Notes under the pieces: generated by a model
The model's input: only the letters and a program-made list of their open reading frames with translations
Database searches by the model: none
What the model was told of the DNA's origin: nothing
Part shown: positions 8,764 through 17,108 of the stretch, piece by piece
How the letters are laid out: each line of letters opens with the position of its first letter
Numbering within the stretch: position 1 is the stretch's first letter
Position numbers and translations under genes: made by a program
NCBI RefSeq assembly: GCF_000967655.1
Contig: NZ_JXYA01000001.1
Location: forward strand, 1 to 64,000
Direction of reading: 5' to 3'
DNA length: 64,000 bases
DNA from: Pseudoalteromonas rubra
GTDB taxonomy: Bacteria; Pseudomonadota; Gammaproteobacteria; Enterobacterales; Alteromonadaceae

Positions 8764-9280
8764 ACCCCTGGCACAACTTACTGCGGAGCAGCAGCAAGCA
8801 CTTGCCTGGCAATTGCAAGCCTGTGTTGCTCAGGGCGCATCCCTGGGGTTCTACCACCCGCTTTGTGACGCGGACGTGGCCGACTACTGGTCTCAGGTCA
8901 ACACTGAACTCAAAGAGAGTAAGCGCCTCTTGCTGGGCGCTTACCTCAACCAACAGTTGGTTGCCTCGGTGCAACTAGTACCTTGCCAAAAACAAAATGG
9001 CCAGCATCGTGCAGAAGTAGAAAAGCTGATCGTACATCCGGATTATCAGCGTCAGGGCATTGCCCAATCACTGATGCATCACCTTGAAACCTATGCCAGT
9101 CAGCTGGGCATTAGGCTCTTAGTGTTGGATACACAAAGTGGTGATAAGTCGGAACAGTTTTATCAGGCCGTTGGCTTTACCAAAAGCGCAGAGATCCCAC
9201 ACTTTGTTAGTGATCAACAAGGTACTCTGTATGCCACCAGCTATTATTTTAAGCGGCTTGCCTGTTCACTGACCGCTTAA
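8747..9280 (+). CDS. GNAT-family N-acetyltransferase
   Basis: A 177-residue GNAT protein. The acetyl-CoA-binding signature VHPDYQRQGIAQSLMHHLE (motif A, Q/RxxGxG/A) is at about residues 93-111, followed by the usual GIRLLVLDT strand and a YQAVGF motif. The ATG is preceded by AAAGGA. The substrate cannot be told. The last 40 bases reappear at 11975-12015, next to the 3' end of the dehydrogenase gene, so the segment between may have been inserted behind this gene. Confidence 0.88.
   Translation: MPLIIEPLAQLTAEQQQALAWQLQACVAQGASLGFYHPLCDADVADYWSQVNTELKESKRLLLGAYLNQQLVASVQLVPCQKQNGQHRAEVEKLIVHPDYQRQGIAQSLMHHLETYASQLGIRLLVLDTQSGDKSEQFYQAVGFTKSAEIPHFVSDQQGTLYATSYYFKRLACSLTA
9215..9254 (+). repeat. 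left copy of 40-bp direct repeat
   Basis: This stretch at the 3' end of the acetyltransferase gene recurs at 11975-12015 with 24 identical bases in a row at its right part and 11 at its left. The two copies bracket the secreted-protein gene and the 55-residue membrane protein. Confidence 0.8.
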
Positions 9281-9633
9281 CAGGCAGCCATATAAAAGAG
9301 CTTCATGACGTAATGAGGCGAAAGCAGGTAATGACAGAGTACTGCGACCATTGGTATCAAAAGCGATGAGCCAGCCCAGAACAGTGCGAGCGATTATAGG
9401 GTAAAGGCCCCCTCCATTTTGATTTACTCTACTCACTAATCTAGGTAATTAGCTGAAGCGAGAACCAGTGAGGTTGTGAGCTTTCCACCAAATACCTATA
9501 AAAGGTATATGGGTGACAAGTATGTAAATAAACCTTTGCAATCAGACCGGTTACAGAAGCAAAATTCAAAGATTGTTGACTTTAGATTAACCCCCTGATT
9601 CAATTTCCTTTTTACTTATAAAAAGGAGCCTGC
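9281..9633. other. gap before the secreted discoidin-like protein
   Basis: This 353-base gap holds no ORF with a believable ribosome site. A small hairpin ATACCT/AGGTAT lies at 9492-9508. TTGACT near 9574 with a poor -10 box (TTCAAT) 17 bases on is a weak promoter candidate for the gene at 9634. Confidence 0.3.
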
Positions 9634-11592
9634 ATGAGGGCAATACTTGGAATAGTTGCAATACTCATTACCATCATAGTGAATAGCGCGCACGCATTTA
9701 CATTAATTGAAGATATTGCAGTTACCAATGAAAAACAAACCATTACATTTAACGGTTACACTGATCCCGTTATTATTTCATCGGTGCCAACACTCAATGA
9801 CAGTGAACCGGGTGTTGTTTCCATTTCGAATGTGACCTCGACAAGTTTTGATGTGCAATTTAAAGAGTGGCCATATCTTGATGGCATGCATGAAGAGGAA
9901 CGTGTATCGTTTTTAGTTGTTGAAAATGGCCGCCACCAGCTTGACGATGGCAGCATATGGGAAGCTGGCAAATTTAACCTTAAAAGTGGCAATGCTCAGC
10001 TATTTTTTAAAGAAAGCTTTGCGCATACCCCTAATGTACTCCTGAGTGGCCAAACTCAAAACCGCAGTGATGCATATACATTACGTGCCTCTAGCGTTTC
10101 GAAACTGACTCTAGGTGCAGACTTAGAAGTGCAAGAACTTGGCAGCACACATGCAGAAGAAACCATTGGTTATCTTGCTATCTACAAAGAAACTAATAAT
10201 GGTTTTACCAATGAAAACCTAGCTTATAACCTAACACATCAAGCAACCAATCAAACCGGTTTTCAAACCCTAAACGGCAAGCTTTTTATACAAGAAGAAC
10301 AATCTAAAGACTCCGAGACAAACCATGTATTGGAAGTGGTGAACATTCTAAATTTAAAAAACAAACTGTTTGCGCAAGACATCACCCACTACGGTAAAGA
10401 TACCATGTCGCTTCGCTTGGAAACCTCCAGCACATTCACGATTGAGCCTGGTGATAAAACAGGCCAATACGGGAACATCGCTTTAATCGGTTCAAATGGC
10501 TTAACCGAATCATCTTACACGACTAGCCAAAGCTACTATGCGGATAGTGCCTCTGGTGCATTCGACGGCTATAACAATTCAACACTGGTAAATAATGACG
10601 CCACTGAAGGAAAGATTAAACGAGGTATTTGGCTAAGTACTGTGGTTCAGGAACACTGGCTTCAAGTTGCCTTTGAGAAACAAGCTTACATTACGTCATT
10701 TAGACTTATGGTGCATAACAGTGCTGCTGACCTTGGTATGGGTGTAAAAGATATCACGTTACAAGTGTCTGATGATAATACCAACTTTATTGATCATGAG
10801 TCATTTACCCTAACCAGAAGTTATGATCAAACCGTAGAACTTACACAGCCAGCAATCGGTAAATACGTCAGGTTGAAGATCCACTCTACGCACGGGCATA
10901 ACTATCGTGTGATTTCAGAATTAGAATACTATGGCGGTTTTGTAGGCAATGGCACACCTGAAGTACCAACTGAAGAGCCAAACCCAGCAAATGGCATTAC
11001 CTGCGCCACCATTAAGCAGGACAACCCTGCGGCTGGTTCTGGTTTCTACGAAATTGACCCTGATGGTGACAATGGCATTGCACCGTTTAGCGCATACTGT
11101 GAAATGACACAAAATAACGGTGGCTGGGCGTTAGTTGCGCATCATAGCGATGGACTTGAGAGTATCGTACATACCTCACCTGTTACCTTAAACACGGTCG
11201 GTGTACTTGCAAATGATCAATGGCAGGCCATTCGTGACAACATGACAACGGGTATGATGTTTGTTGATGAACACAGCAAGGTTTCACAAATAAGCAAAAG
11301 CAAACTCGTAAACGCAAACTGTATTTCTGTAAAACAAAATAATGACTTAACTGAGCCTCAAGTACCTTACGACATTGCCGTATTATGGCATAACGAAAAT
11401 ACTGGCTGTAGCATGTCAGGATTAGATTACTCATTTATTGCTTTGAGCATAAAATCTACCAGCCGAGGCGATGGCTACCTGCGCGCAGGCGCGTCCTTAT
11501 ACCAACACAGCGTTAAATTCGATGTATGGCCTTACAGCCATGGAACTTACAGTGGCGCAGAGCAAAATACTCTGTATTACTACGTAAAATAA
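9634..11592 (+). CDS. secreted protein with discoidin-like and fibrinogen-like domains
   Basis: A 652-residue exported protein with a signal peptide (residues 1-21, ending NSAHA). A beta-rich region follows (about 22-280) with an H-type-lectin-like look (KFNLKSGNAQLFF, VLLSGQTQ). Next comes a discoidin-like F5/8 type C domain (about 282-432, ending VISELEYYG). The C-terminus resembles fibrinogen-like domains: TCATIKQDNP, YEIDPDGDNG, YCEMTQNNGGWAL. AAGGAG precedes the ATG. The last 370 residues are clearly related to those of the 868-residue protein at 35235, including [18 protein letters not shown] sequence. A role in glycan or surface binding is inferred from the domains. The gene lies between two direct repeats and looks acquired. 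Confidence 0.8.
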   Translation: MRAILGIVAILITIIVNSAHAFTLIEDIAVTNEKQTITFNGYTDPVIISSVPTLNDSEPGVVSISNVTSTSFDVQFKEWPYLDGMHEEERVSFLVVENGRHQLDDGSIWEAGKFNLKSGNAQLFFKESFAHTPNVLLSGQTQNRSDAYTLRASSVSKLTLGADLEVQELGSTHAEETIGYLAIYKETNNGFTNENLAYNLTHQATNQTGFQTLNGKLFIQEEQSKDSETNHVLEVVNILNLKNKLFAQDITHYGKDTMSLRLETSSTFTIEPGDKTGQYGNIALIGSNGLTESSYTTSQSYYADSASGAFDGYNNSTLVNNDATEGKIKRGIWLSTVVQEHWLQVAFEKQAYITSFRLMVHNSAADLGMGVKDITLQVSDDNTNFIDHESFTLTRSYDQTVELTQPAIGKYVRLKIHSTHGHNYRVISELEYYGGFVGNGTPEVPTEEPNPANGITCATIKQDNPAAGSGFYEIDPDGDNGIAPFSAYCEMTQNNGGWALVAHHSDGLESIVHTSPVTLNTVGVLANDQWQAIRDNMTTGMMFVDEHSKVSQISKSKLVNANCISVKQNNDLTEPQVPYDIAVLWHNENTGCSMSGLDYSFIALSIKSTSRGDGYLRAGASLYQHSVKFDVWPYSHGTYSGAEQNTLYYYVK

Positions 11593-11633
11593 AAAAGGTC
11601 GCAATTGTAATACAAGGAGTTTACGAGGATCCA

Positions 11634-11801
11634 ATGAATAGGTACTTACAACTTTTTGCAGTCGCTGGTTGTACTTTTCTGGTGAAGTCAGTATTTGATG
11701 ACTTACTCACATTAAACACAGAAAACTTATATGACTATACACTAAGTGTCGCCATAGCTGTGACAGTTCTTTTGGTTATATCCTTTCGAAATAAAGGCTA
11801 A
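11634..11801 (+). CDS. small two-segment membrane protein
   Basis: A 55-residue protein with two hydrophobic stretches (about residues 4-20 and 34-50) separated by a short polar part with two Asp residues, ending RNKG. The ATG at 11634 has GAGG seven bases before it, so the longer ORF reading back into the previous gene is not used. It follows the secreted protein by 41 bases and may be co-transcribed. No family was recognised. Confidence 0.55.
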   Translation: MNRYLQLFAVAGCTFLVKSVFDDLLTLNTENLYDYTLSVAIAVTVLLVISFRNKG

Positions 11802-11974
11802 TATTAAAAGCACGTAAGCAAAAGAAAAAAGAAGTTTTGGGGGCACCCATTCATGCTGGCGCACAGGAAGTGCGCCGTCTACCTTTAGTTAATACTCAAT
11901 GGACTGAGGATGGCAGACTATGCCAATGGCGAGGAAGAGTCAGGTTAGCTTACAGGGTACCAAGTACCAGCACT

Positions 11975-12015
11975 CAACAAGGTACCCTATCATGCCACCA
12001 GCTATTATTTTAAGC
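11975..12015 (+). repeat. right copy of 40-bp direct repeat
   Basis: A second copy of the end of the acetyltransferase gene, one base longer and out of frame. It ends exactly at the stop codon of the convergent dehydrogenase gene. This is what an insertion between two formerly adjacent convergent genes would leave. Confidence 0.8.
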
Positions 12016-12761
12016 TACTTACCACCCGCTAAATCAATAAAAGTACCAGTCGCGTAGCTTGCCTGCTCACTGAGCAACCAGGCGATGGCACTGGCGACTT
12101 CTTCGGGTTTGCCGCCTCTTTGTAGTGGCAGGAGTGAAGCGAGTCTATCAACTCTGCCAGGCTCACCGCCATCGGCATGAATATCGGTATAAATGCAGCC
12201 CGGACGTACACAATTGACCCGGATCCCTTCTGCAGCCAGTTCCAGAGACAAACCTCGCGTGAAGCTGTCAATGGCACCTTTTGCCGCCGCATAATCAACA
12301 TATTCATTGGCACCGCCCAGATAAGAAGCCGCCGATGAGACATTGACTATGGCACATTGGTCCGGCTGATGATGGGCACGGATCTGTTTCAGTACTTCTC
12401 TGGCACAGATAAAGTACGGGGTCACATTAGTACATAACATCTGATTAATGCGCTCTGCGGTCATCTCTTCCACGCGCATTTGAGTGGCCAGCACACCGGC
12501 ATTATTGACCAGGTGTGAAATTGGACCCAGCTGCATTTTGATTTCATCACACAGCTCAACTACCTGCGATTCATCGCTGATGTCGGCCGCAAAGCGCTGG
12601 GCAATACCACCCAGGGCGCGGATCTGAGCAACCACCTGCTCAGCAGCCGCATGATTCGATTTGTAATTAATCGCCACCTGGTAGCCCTGCTCAGCCAGAA
12701 AGTTCGCGGCTGCCGCGCCAATTCCCCGGCTGGCACCTGTGATTAACACCACCTTTTTCAT
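12015..12761 (-). CDS. SDR-family oxidoreductase (FabG-like)
   Basis: A 248-residue classical short-chain dehydrogenase. The cofactor motif TGASRGIG is at residues 7-14, NNAG near 88-91, the catalytic serine in VNVSSAASY near residue 143, and the Tyr-Lys pair in YAAAKGA. The INYKSN after the second strand suggests NADPH preference. The natural substrate is unknown; many such proteins are annotated as glucose or 3-oxoacyl reductases. It lies downstream of the tricorn-like gene on the same strand but is separated from it by a strong terminator. Confidence 0.9.
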   Translation of the reverse strand: MKKVVLITGASRGIGAAAANFLAEQGYQVAINYKSNHAAAEQVVAQIRALGGIAQRFAADISDESQVVELCDEIKMQLGPISHLVNNAGVLATQMRVEEMTAERINQMLCTNVTPYFICAREVLKQIRAHHQPDQCAIVNVSSAASYLGGANEYVDYAAAKGAIDSFTRGLSLELAAEGIRVNCVRPGCIYTDIHADGGEPGRVDRLASLLPLQRGGKPEEVASAIAWLLSEQASYATGTFIDLAGGK

Positions 12762-12792
12762 TATTATTTTTTCCTTACACCTGTTTGCTAAT

Positions 12793-12819
12793 AAAAAGGG
12801 GTGCCTAGCACCCCTTTTT
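12793..12819 (-). terminator. terminator after the tricorn-like protease gene
   Basis: AAAAAGGGGTGC and GCACCCCTTTTT form a perfect 12-bp stem around CTA, with A and T runs at both sides, so it can work in both directions. It separates the protease gene from the dehydrogenase. Confidence 0.85.
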
Positions 12820-12880
12820 AATTGATATGCATTGAATCTATCAGACTCAACGCTTTTTCATCAAATACTCACTCGCTTGT

Positions 12881-15800
12881 TTAGCGACCAAACTCTGTAG
12901 GCGCTGGCGGCACAGTGAGCGGCTGCTTCGGATTTGCTTTCATTTCTTTAAGCAGCTCCTCAACGGCACGTTCTACTGACGGATCTTTACCTGCATGGAT
13001 AAGCTCCGGACGGTCGATCACTTCAATGTCCGGGCTGACACCCACATCTTCAATGATCCAGTTACCCTCGGTATCGAGAATACGGAAAGTCGCCGCGATC
13101 ACCTGACCACCATCGACCAGGCTCGGGTTACCAGAGATACCGATCAGACCACCCCAGGTACGGGTCCCAATCAGTTTACCTAATCCCGCCTGGCGGAAGT
13201 AATAAGGTAGTGCGTCACCACCTGAGCTGGAGTAACCATTGATCAACATAGCCTTAGGACCATCGTGAGCAAACTGTGGGGTTTTCGTCGGCTCCACGCC
13301 ACGACGCTTCCAGTAGTTCAACGGTTTACGCGCCAGCCAGGTGATCATGTGCTCAGGGATAAAGCCACCACCGTTGTAGCGGTCGTCGATGATCAGGGCA
13401 TCTTTGGTTGTTTGGGGCATAAAGTGCTTAAACATGGCACGGTTGCCTTCAAACAGCGTATTTGGCAAGTGAACGTAGCCAATGCGGCCACCCGATAACT
13501 TGTCTACATAAGCCATACGAGAATGCACCCATTCCAGATAGCGCAGGCCGCTCTCACTGGCACTTGGCTTGACAGTCACCTGCCAGGCGCCTTCCAGGCT
13601 CGGTGTGTTGTTAAGGCGCAGCTCAACCTGTGTACCCTGGGTATTTTCCAGCAGCTCGTAGAAATTACTGACGGTATTAACCGCACGACCATTCACCGAG
13701 ACTATGTAGTCGCCTACACTGGCATTTACACCGGGCTCATCTAACGGCGAGCGGAATTCTTCATGCCAGTTCTCACCCTGGTAGATTTTTTCGATGCGCA
13801 CAAAGCCTGAGCTGTGGGCACTGATCTGAGCGCCCAACAGGCCATGTTTCTTGCGCTTGGCTTTTGGCTCATCACCAGACTGAACATATATATGACCGGC
13901 ATTGATTTCACCAGCAATTTCGCTCAATACATAGTCCAGATCGTTGCGGTGTGCCACGGCATCGGCCATTGGCTGATAGCGTTTTAGTATGGCATCCCAG
14001 TCCTGACCATGGTGATTTTCATCATAGAACCAGTCTCTGAGTGTGCGCCAGCCTTCCACATACATTTGTTGCCACTCAACTTTAGGGTCTATCTTCAGCG
14101 TCATGTTGCCAAGATCAAGTTGTGTTGCTTTCAGATCTTGCTTGGCCTGGGGCTTAATCACACTGTATTTACCGCCAGCTCGAACAATCAGGTGCGCGCC
14201 ACCTGCCGCCAGCTTGTAGGCCTGAACACCCTTAGCGACCGTTTGCACTTTACCGTCTTGTTTATTCGGGATCAGCTGCAATGCGCCCTCAGACAATGCC
14301 AGTACACCGTCTTTAACGCCAGCCAAGTCATTATAGCTGCCCGCTTTCGCTGGCAGTGCCACAACCCGTGACATAAAGCCCTCAACCTGGAGCTGATTGT
14401 CGGCTTTACCCTCATCGGCTTTGTCATCTTTTTCGTCACTGACAATCGCAGCTTCGTCGCTGCTAAATTGCGTCAGCGAGGCGACCTTATCGTTCACAGC
14501 AACCGCATACAGGCGCGTTGCATCGTTATACAAATAAGCGAACTCATAGGAGCTGAAAGTCAGATTAAAATCGCGCTCTGAAGTGAAATACAAGTACTGA
14601 CCATCCGGAGAGAAAGCCGGGTTCTGCTCGCTGGTCATATCATCCGTCAGGCGACTGAGCGTTTTGCTCCGGGTGTTGTAATGCCACAAAGAGGCGTATC
14701 GGTTGGCATTGTTCTTCACAAAGATCAGATCTTCGCTGTTTGGCGACCAGGTGTACTGAGTGATGCCATCGTCATCATACTTACCGGTATCTATTTTGTG
14801 TAATTCGCCCGATTTAACATCCAGCCACCACATAGTGTGATTTTTATCGGCAAACAACAGCTTTGAGCTGTCGGCCGACCAGATTGGGTCAAATCGCCAG
14901 ATGGTGCCGTTGTTGGTAAGCTGCTTAACTGCGTTGTTGTTGGCGCGGTCTTTCAGGTAGATCTCATACTCACCCGTGGCATCGCTCATATATGCAATGT
15001 AACGACCGTTTGGTGACCAGCTGGCCGCAATTTCGCGCCCCTGTGCCGTCATACTCAGGTTGCGTGTTGTACCCTGCTCAACCGGTACTGAGAAAACTTC
15101 ACCCCGCGCAGTAAACAACGCCCGCTTACCATCGTGCGACACATCCATTGAATCAATGAACTTGCTAACATTTTTGGTATAAGGCATAGCGTACTTGCGT
15201 ACCCCAGGCACATTAATGGTCAGCTTTTCTGTAGCTTTGGTTGCCTCATCAAAACGATACAGATAACCGCCATTTTCATACACAATGGCATTTGGTCCGG
15301 CCGATGGCCACAGTACGTCATAGTCACTGTGGTTGGTCATTTTCACCGGTGCTTTGCCATCACGGTATTTGTAAAGATTCAGGGTATAATCTCTGTCAGA
15401 GACAAAGTAAATGCTGTCATTTACCCAGGTTGGCTGCTGATCCGTCGCTCTGTGCTCAGTCAGCTGTTTTGAGGTGTTGTTTTCCAGGTCATACACCCAG
15501 ACATCCTGGGCACGACCGCCCCGGCTGCGTTTCCAGGTTCTGAATTCACGATCTATGGGCGTATACACAAACTTTTTGCCATCAGGCGACAGCATACCGC
15601 CACCGCTTTCAGGAATAGCCAGTGGCTGCTCCAGTCCGCCATCTGCGGGGATCATGTAGGGGCGACCCATGCGCTTACCCCAAGGGGTACGGTTGGCGCG
15701 AAACACAATGTGCTTACCATCCGGTGTCCAGTCAAACACTCGGTAATCAAAGCCGCCGCGTGGTGGCATGGGGCCCACATCATTATAATAGGTCAGCTGC

Positions 15801-16114
15801 TTGAGGTCAGAGCCATCGGCATTGATCACATAAATCTGACGGCTGCCATTGTACTGGGCAGCAAAGGCAATGCGCTTTCCGTCCGGCGAAAATTTAGGGA
15901 AAGCCTCAAAACCAACGTGGTCGGTCAGACGGGTGCTGTTGCCCGATTTAGTATCGGCAATGTAAATATCACCACCATATACAAAGGTGACCTTGTCCTG
16001 GTGAATATCCGGGAAACGCAGCAGGCGCGTATCCTCAGTTTGGTAAGCAGCGGCCAGCGGCGCTGCCACAGCCGCAATGGCGGCAACTAAGTGCTTGAGT
16101 TTCATAAGCCTCAC
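12881..16114 (-). CDS. secreted tricorn-like S41 protease
   Basis: A 1077-residue exported protease related to the tricorn core. A signal peptide (about residues 1-23, ending PLAAA) is followed by many WD40-like/PD40 beta-propeller repeats, such as FPKFSPDGKRIAF and ASWSPNGRYIAY, to about residue 560. A PDZ domain (near 800-890) and a C-terminal S41 peptidase follow, with the serine in GYSSSGGDALPYY and the strand WGGLIG. The signal peptide and the acidic insert near residue 590 distinguish it from archaeal tricorn. It probably degrades peptides in the periplasm. It sits downstream of the Lrp-type gene on the same strand. Confidence 0.92.
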   Translation of the reverse strand: MRLMKLKHLVAAIAAVAAPLAAAYQTEDTRLLRFPDIHQDKVTFVYGGDIYIADTKSGNSTRLTDHVGFEAFPKFSPDGKRIAFAAQYNGSRQIYVINADGSDLKQLTYYNDVGPMPPRGGFDYRVFDWTPDGKHIVFRANRTPWGKRMGRPYMIPADGGLEQPLAIPESGGGMLSPDGKKFVYTPIDREFRTWKRSRGGRAQDVWVYDLENNTSKQLTEHRATDQQPTWVNDSIYFVSDRDYTLNLYKYRDGKAPVKMTNHSDYDVLWPSAGPNAIVYENGGYLYRFDEATKATEKLTINVPGVRKYAMPYTKNVSKFIDSMDVSHDGKRALFTARGEVFSVPVEQGTTRNLSMTAQGREIAASWSPNGRYIAYMSDATGEYEIYLKDRANNNAVKQLTNNGTIWRFDPIWSADSSKLLFADKNHTMWWLDVKSGELHKIDTGKYDDDGITQYTWSPNSEDLIFVKNNANRYASLWHYNTRSKTLSRLTDDMTSEQNPAFSPDGQYLYFTSERDFNLTFSSYEFAYLYNDATRLYAVAVNDKVASLTQFSSDEAAIVSDEKDDKADEGKADNQLQVEGFMSRVVALPAKAGSYNDLAGVKDGVLALSEGALQLIPNKQDGKVQTVAKGVQAYKLAAGGAHLIVRAGGKYSVIKPQAKQDLKATQLDLGNMTLKIDPKVEWQQMYVEGWRTLRDWFYDENHHGQDWDAILKRYQPMADAVAHRNDLDYVLSEIAGEINAGHIYVQSGDEPKAKRKKHGLLGAQISAHSSGFVRIEKIYQGENWHEEFRSPLDEPGVNASVGDYIVSVNGRAVNTVSNFYELLENTQGTQVELRLNNTPSLEGAWQVTVKPSASESGLRYLEWVHSRMAYVDKLSGGRIGYVHLPNTLFEGNRAMFKHFMPQTTKDALIIDDRYNGGGFIPEHMITWLARKPLNYWKRRGVEPTKTPQFAHDGPKAMLINGYSSSGGDALPYYFRQAGLGKLIGTRTWGGLIGISGNPSLVDGGQVIAATFRILDTEGNWIIEDVGVSPDIEVIDRPELIHAGKDPSVERAVEELLKEMKANPKQPLTVPPAPTEFGR

Positions 16115-16248
16115 AAGTTCATTTTGTTATTTTATCTCATTTATAATAACAATTCTGTTCCTAATTACAGCTAACTTGCGGCCAAAAGCTTGTTACAAAA
16201 TATGAAACCCCGATATTTTTATCTAAATTGGATGCATCCGGGCTCGGA

Positions 16249-16737
16249 TCACTGAAAGTTCAGCACTTCCACACCCATATCTTCTTTGATGTGTTCAATC
16301 ACCATATAAGTGTGATTGGTACCAACCCCCGGTATTTCAACAATCTGCCCCAACACCTCACGATACTGGCGCATATCCTGTACCCGGATCTTTAATAGGT
16401 AGTCGAACCCGCCTGCCACCATATCGCAGGCCACCACGTTGGGGATCTCCAGCACATGCTGTTTAAACGTCTCGAATACCGACTCGGTTGAGCTTTTGAG
16501 CGTGATCTCAACATGGGCCACCAAGTGCTGGCCCAGTTTGGCGGCATTTAAGCGGGCAGCATAGCCCTCGATATAGCCTTCCGCCTCGAGCTTTTTTACT
16601 CGATCCAAACAAGGGCTGGGGCTCAGGTTGACGGCTTTAGCCAGATTTACATTGGAAATACGGGCGTTTTTTTGCAGGATGTCCAGGATCGCCATATCAA
16701 TCCTGTCGAGCACCCGCGTTTTAATTGAAGTGGTCAT
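16249..16737 (-). CDS. Lrp/AsnC-family regulator, probable regulator of putA
   Basis: A 162-residue Lrp-type protein. Residues about 10-60 hold the helix-turn-helix (ILQKNARISNVNLAKAVNLS, then SPCLDRVKKLEAEGYI), and residues 75-155 form the RAM ligand-binding domain with VACDMVAGGFDYLLKI. It is divergent from putA across 371 bases. Lrp-type regulators next to putA (PutR in some bacteria) activate it in response to proline, so the same is inferred here. A terminator-like hairpin lies in its leader at 16799-16821. Confidence 0.88.
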   Translation of the reverse strand: MTTSIKTRVLDRIDMAILDILQKNARISNVNLAKAVNLSPSPCLDRVKKLEAEGYIEGYAARLNAAKLGQHLVAHVEITLKSSTESVFETFKQHVLEIPNVVACDMVAGGFDYLLKIRVQDMRQYREVLGQIVEIPGVGTNHTYMVIEHIKEDMGVEVLNFQ

Positions 16738-17108
16738 TCAGCATATAATTCTGCACAGCTTGGCAATTACCCGCAAATTTACCGTAATCAAAAAAAATAA
16801 GACAGCATATTCTGCTGTCTTTTCGATAGAATGTCCCCGAAATTTGACGTAACCGCCACACCTCAGACTTATCCGTGGCGCTAGATTTTATTGAACGCGA
16901 GACTGGCTAAAAGTTGAACACACACTGAGGTGTGTTAAGGTTAGCATTATGACCGCATCATATTGTCGTAATTGATACTTCTTGTAGGTGCTCTGTAACG
17001 TTTAAAAGTTACAACCCGCTAGCAAGCGCTTACCAACCTTGCTCGCACCGCTACATTAAGCTGTTCAATTTACAATCATTTTTGACTCTTATTTTATGAG
17101 GCTGAGTT
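16738..17108. other. lrp-type gene / putA divergent regulatory region
   Basis: This 371-base region must hold both divergent promoters and probably the binding sites of the Lrp-type protein. It contains a leader hairpin at 16799-16821. No ORF with a ribosome site was seen. Confidence 0.4.
16799..16821 (-). terminator. terminator-like hairpin in the lrp-type gene leader
   Basis: AAGACAGCA and TGCTGTCTT form a perfect 9-bp stem with a 5-base loop. On the minus strand the stem is followed by ATTTTTTTT, a strong intrinsic terminator shape. It lies about 60 bases before the start of the regulator gene, so it is either an attenuator or a barrier to leftward transcription from the putA promoter region. 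Confidence 0.55.

Noticed and set aside
9634..11592. Insertion sequence or transposon carrying the secreted protein
   Set aside because: The flanking direct repeats suggest an insertion, but no transposase, recombinase or terminal inverted repeats were found, so no named element can be given.
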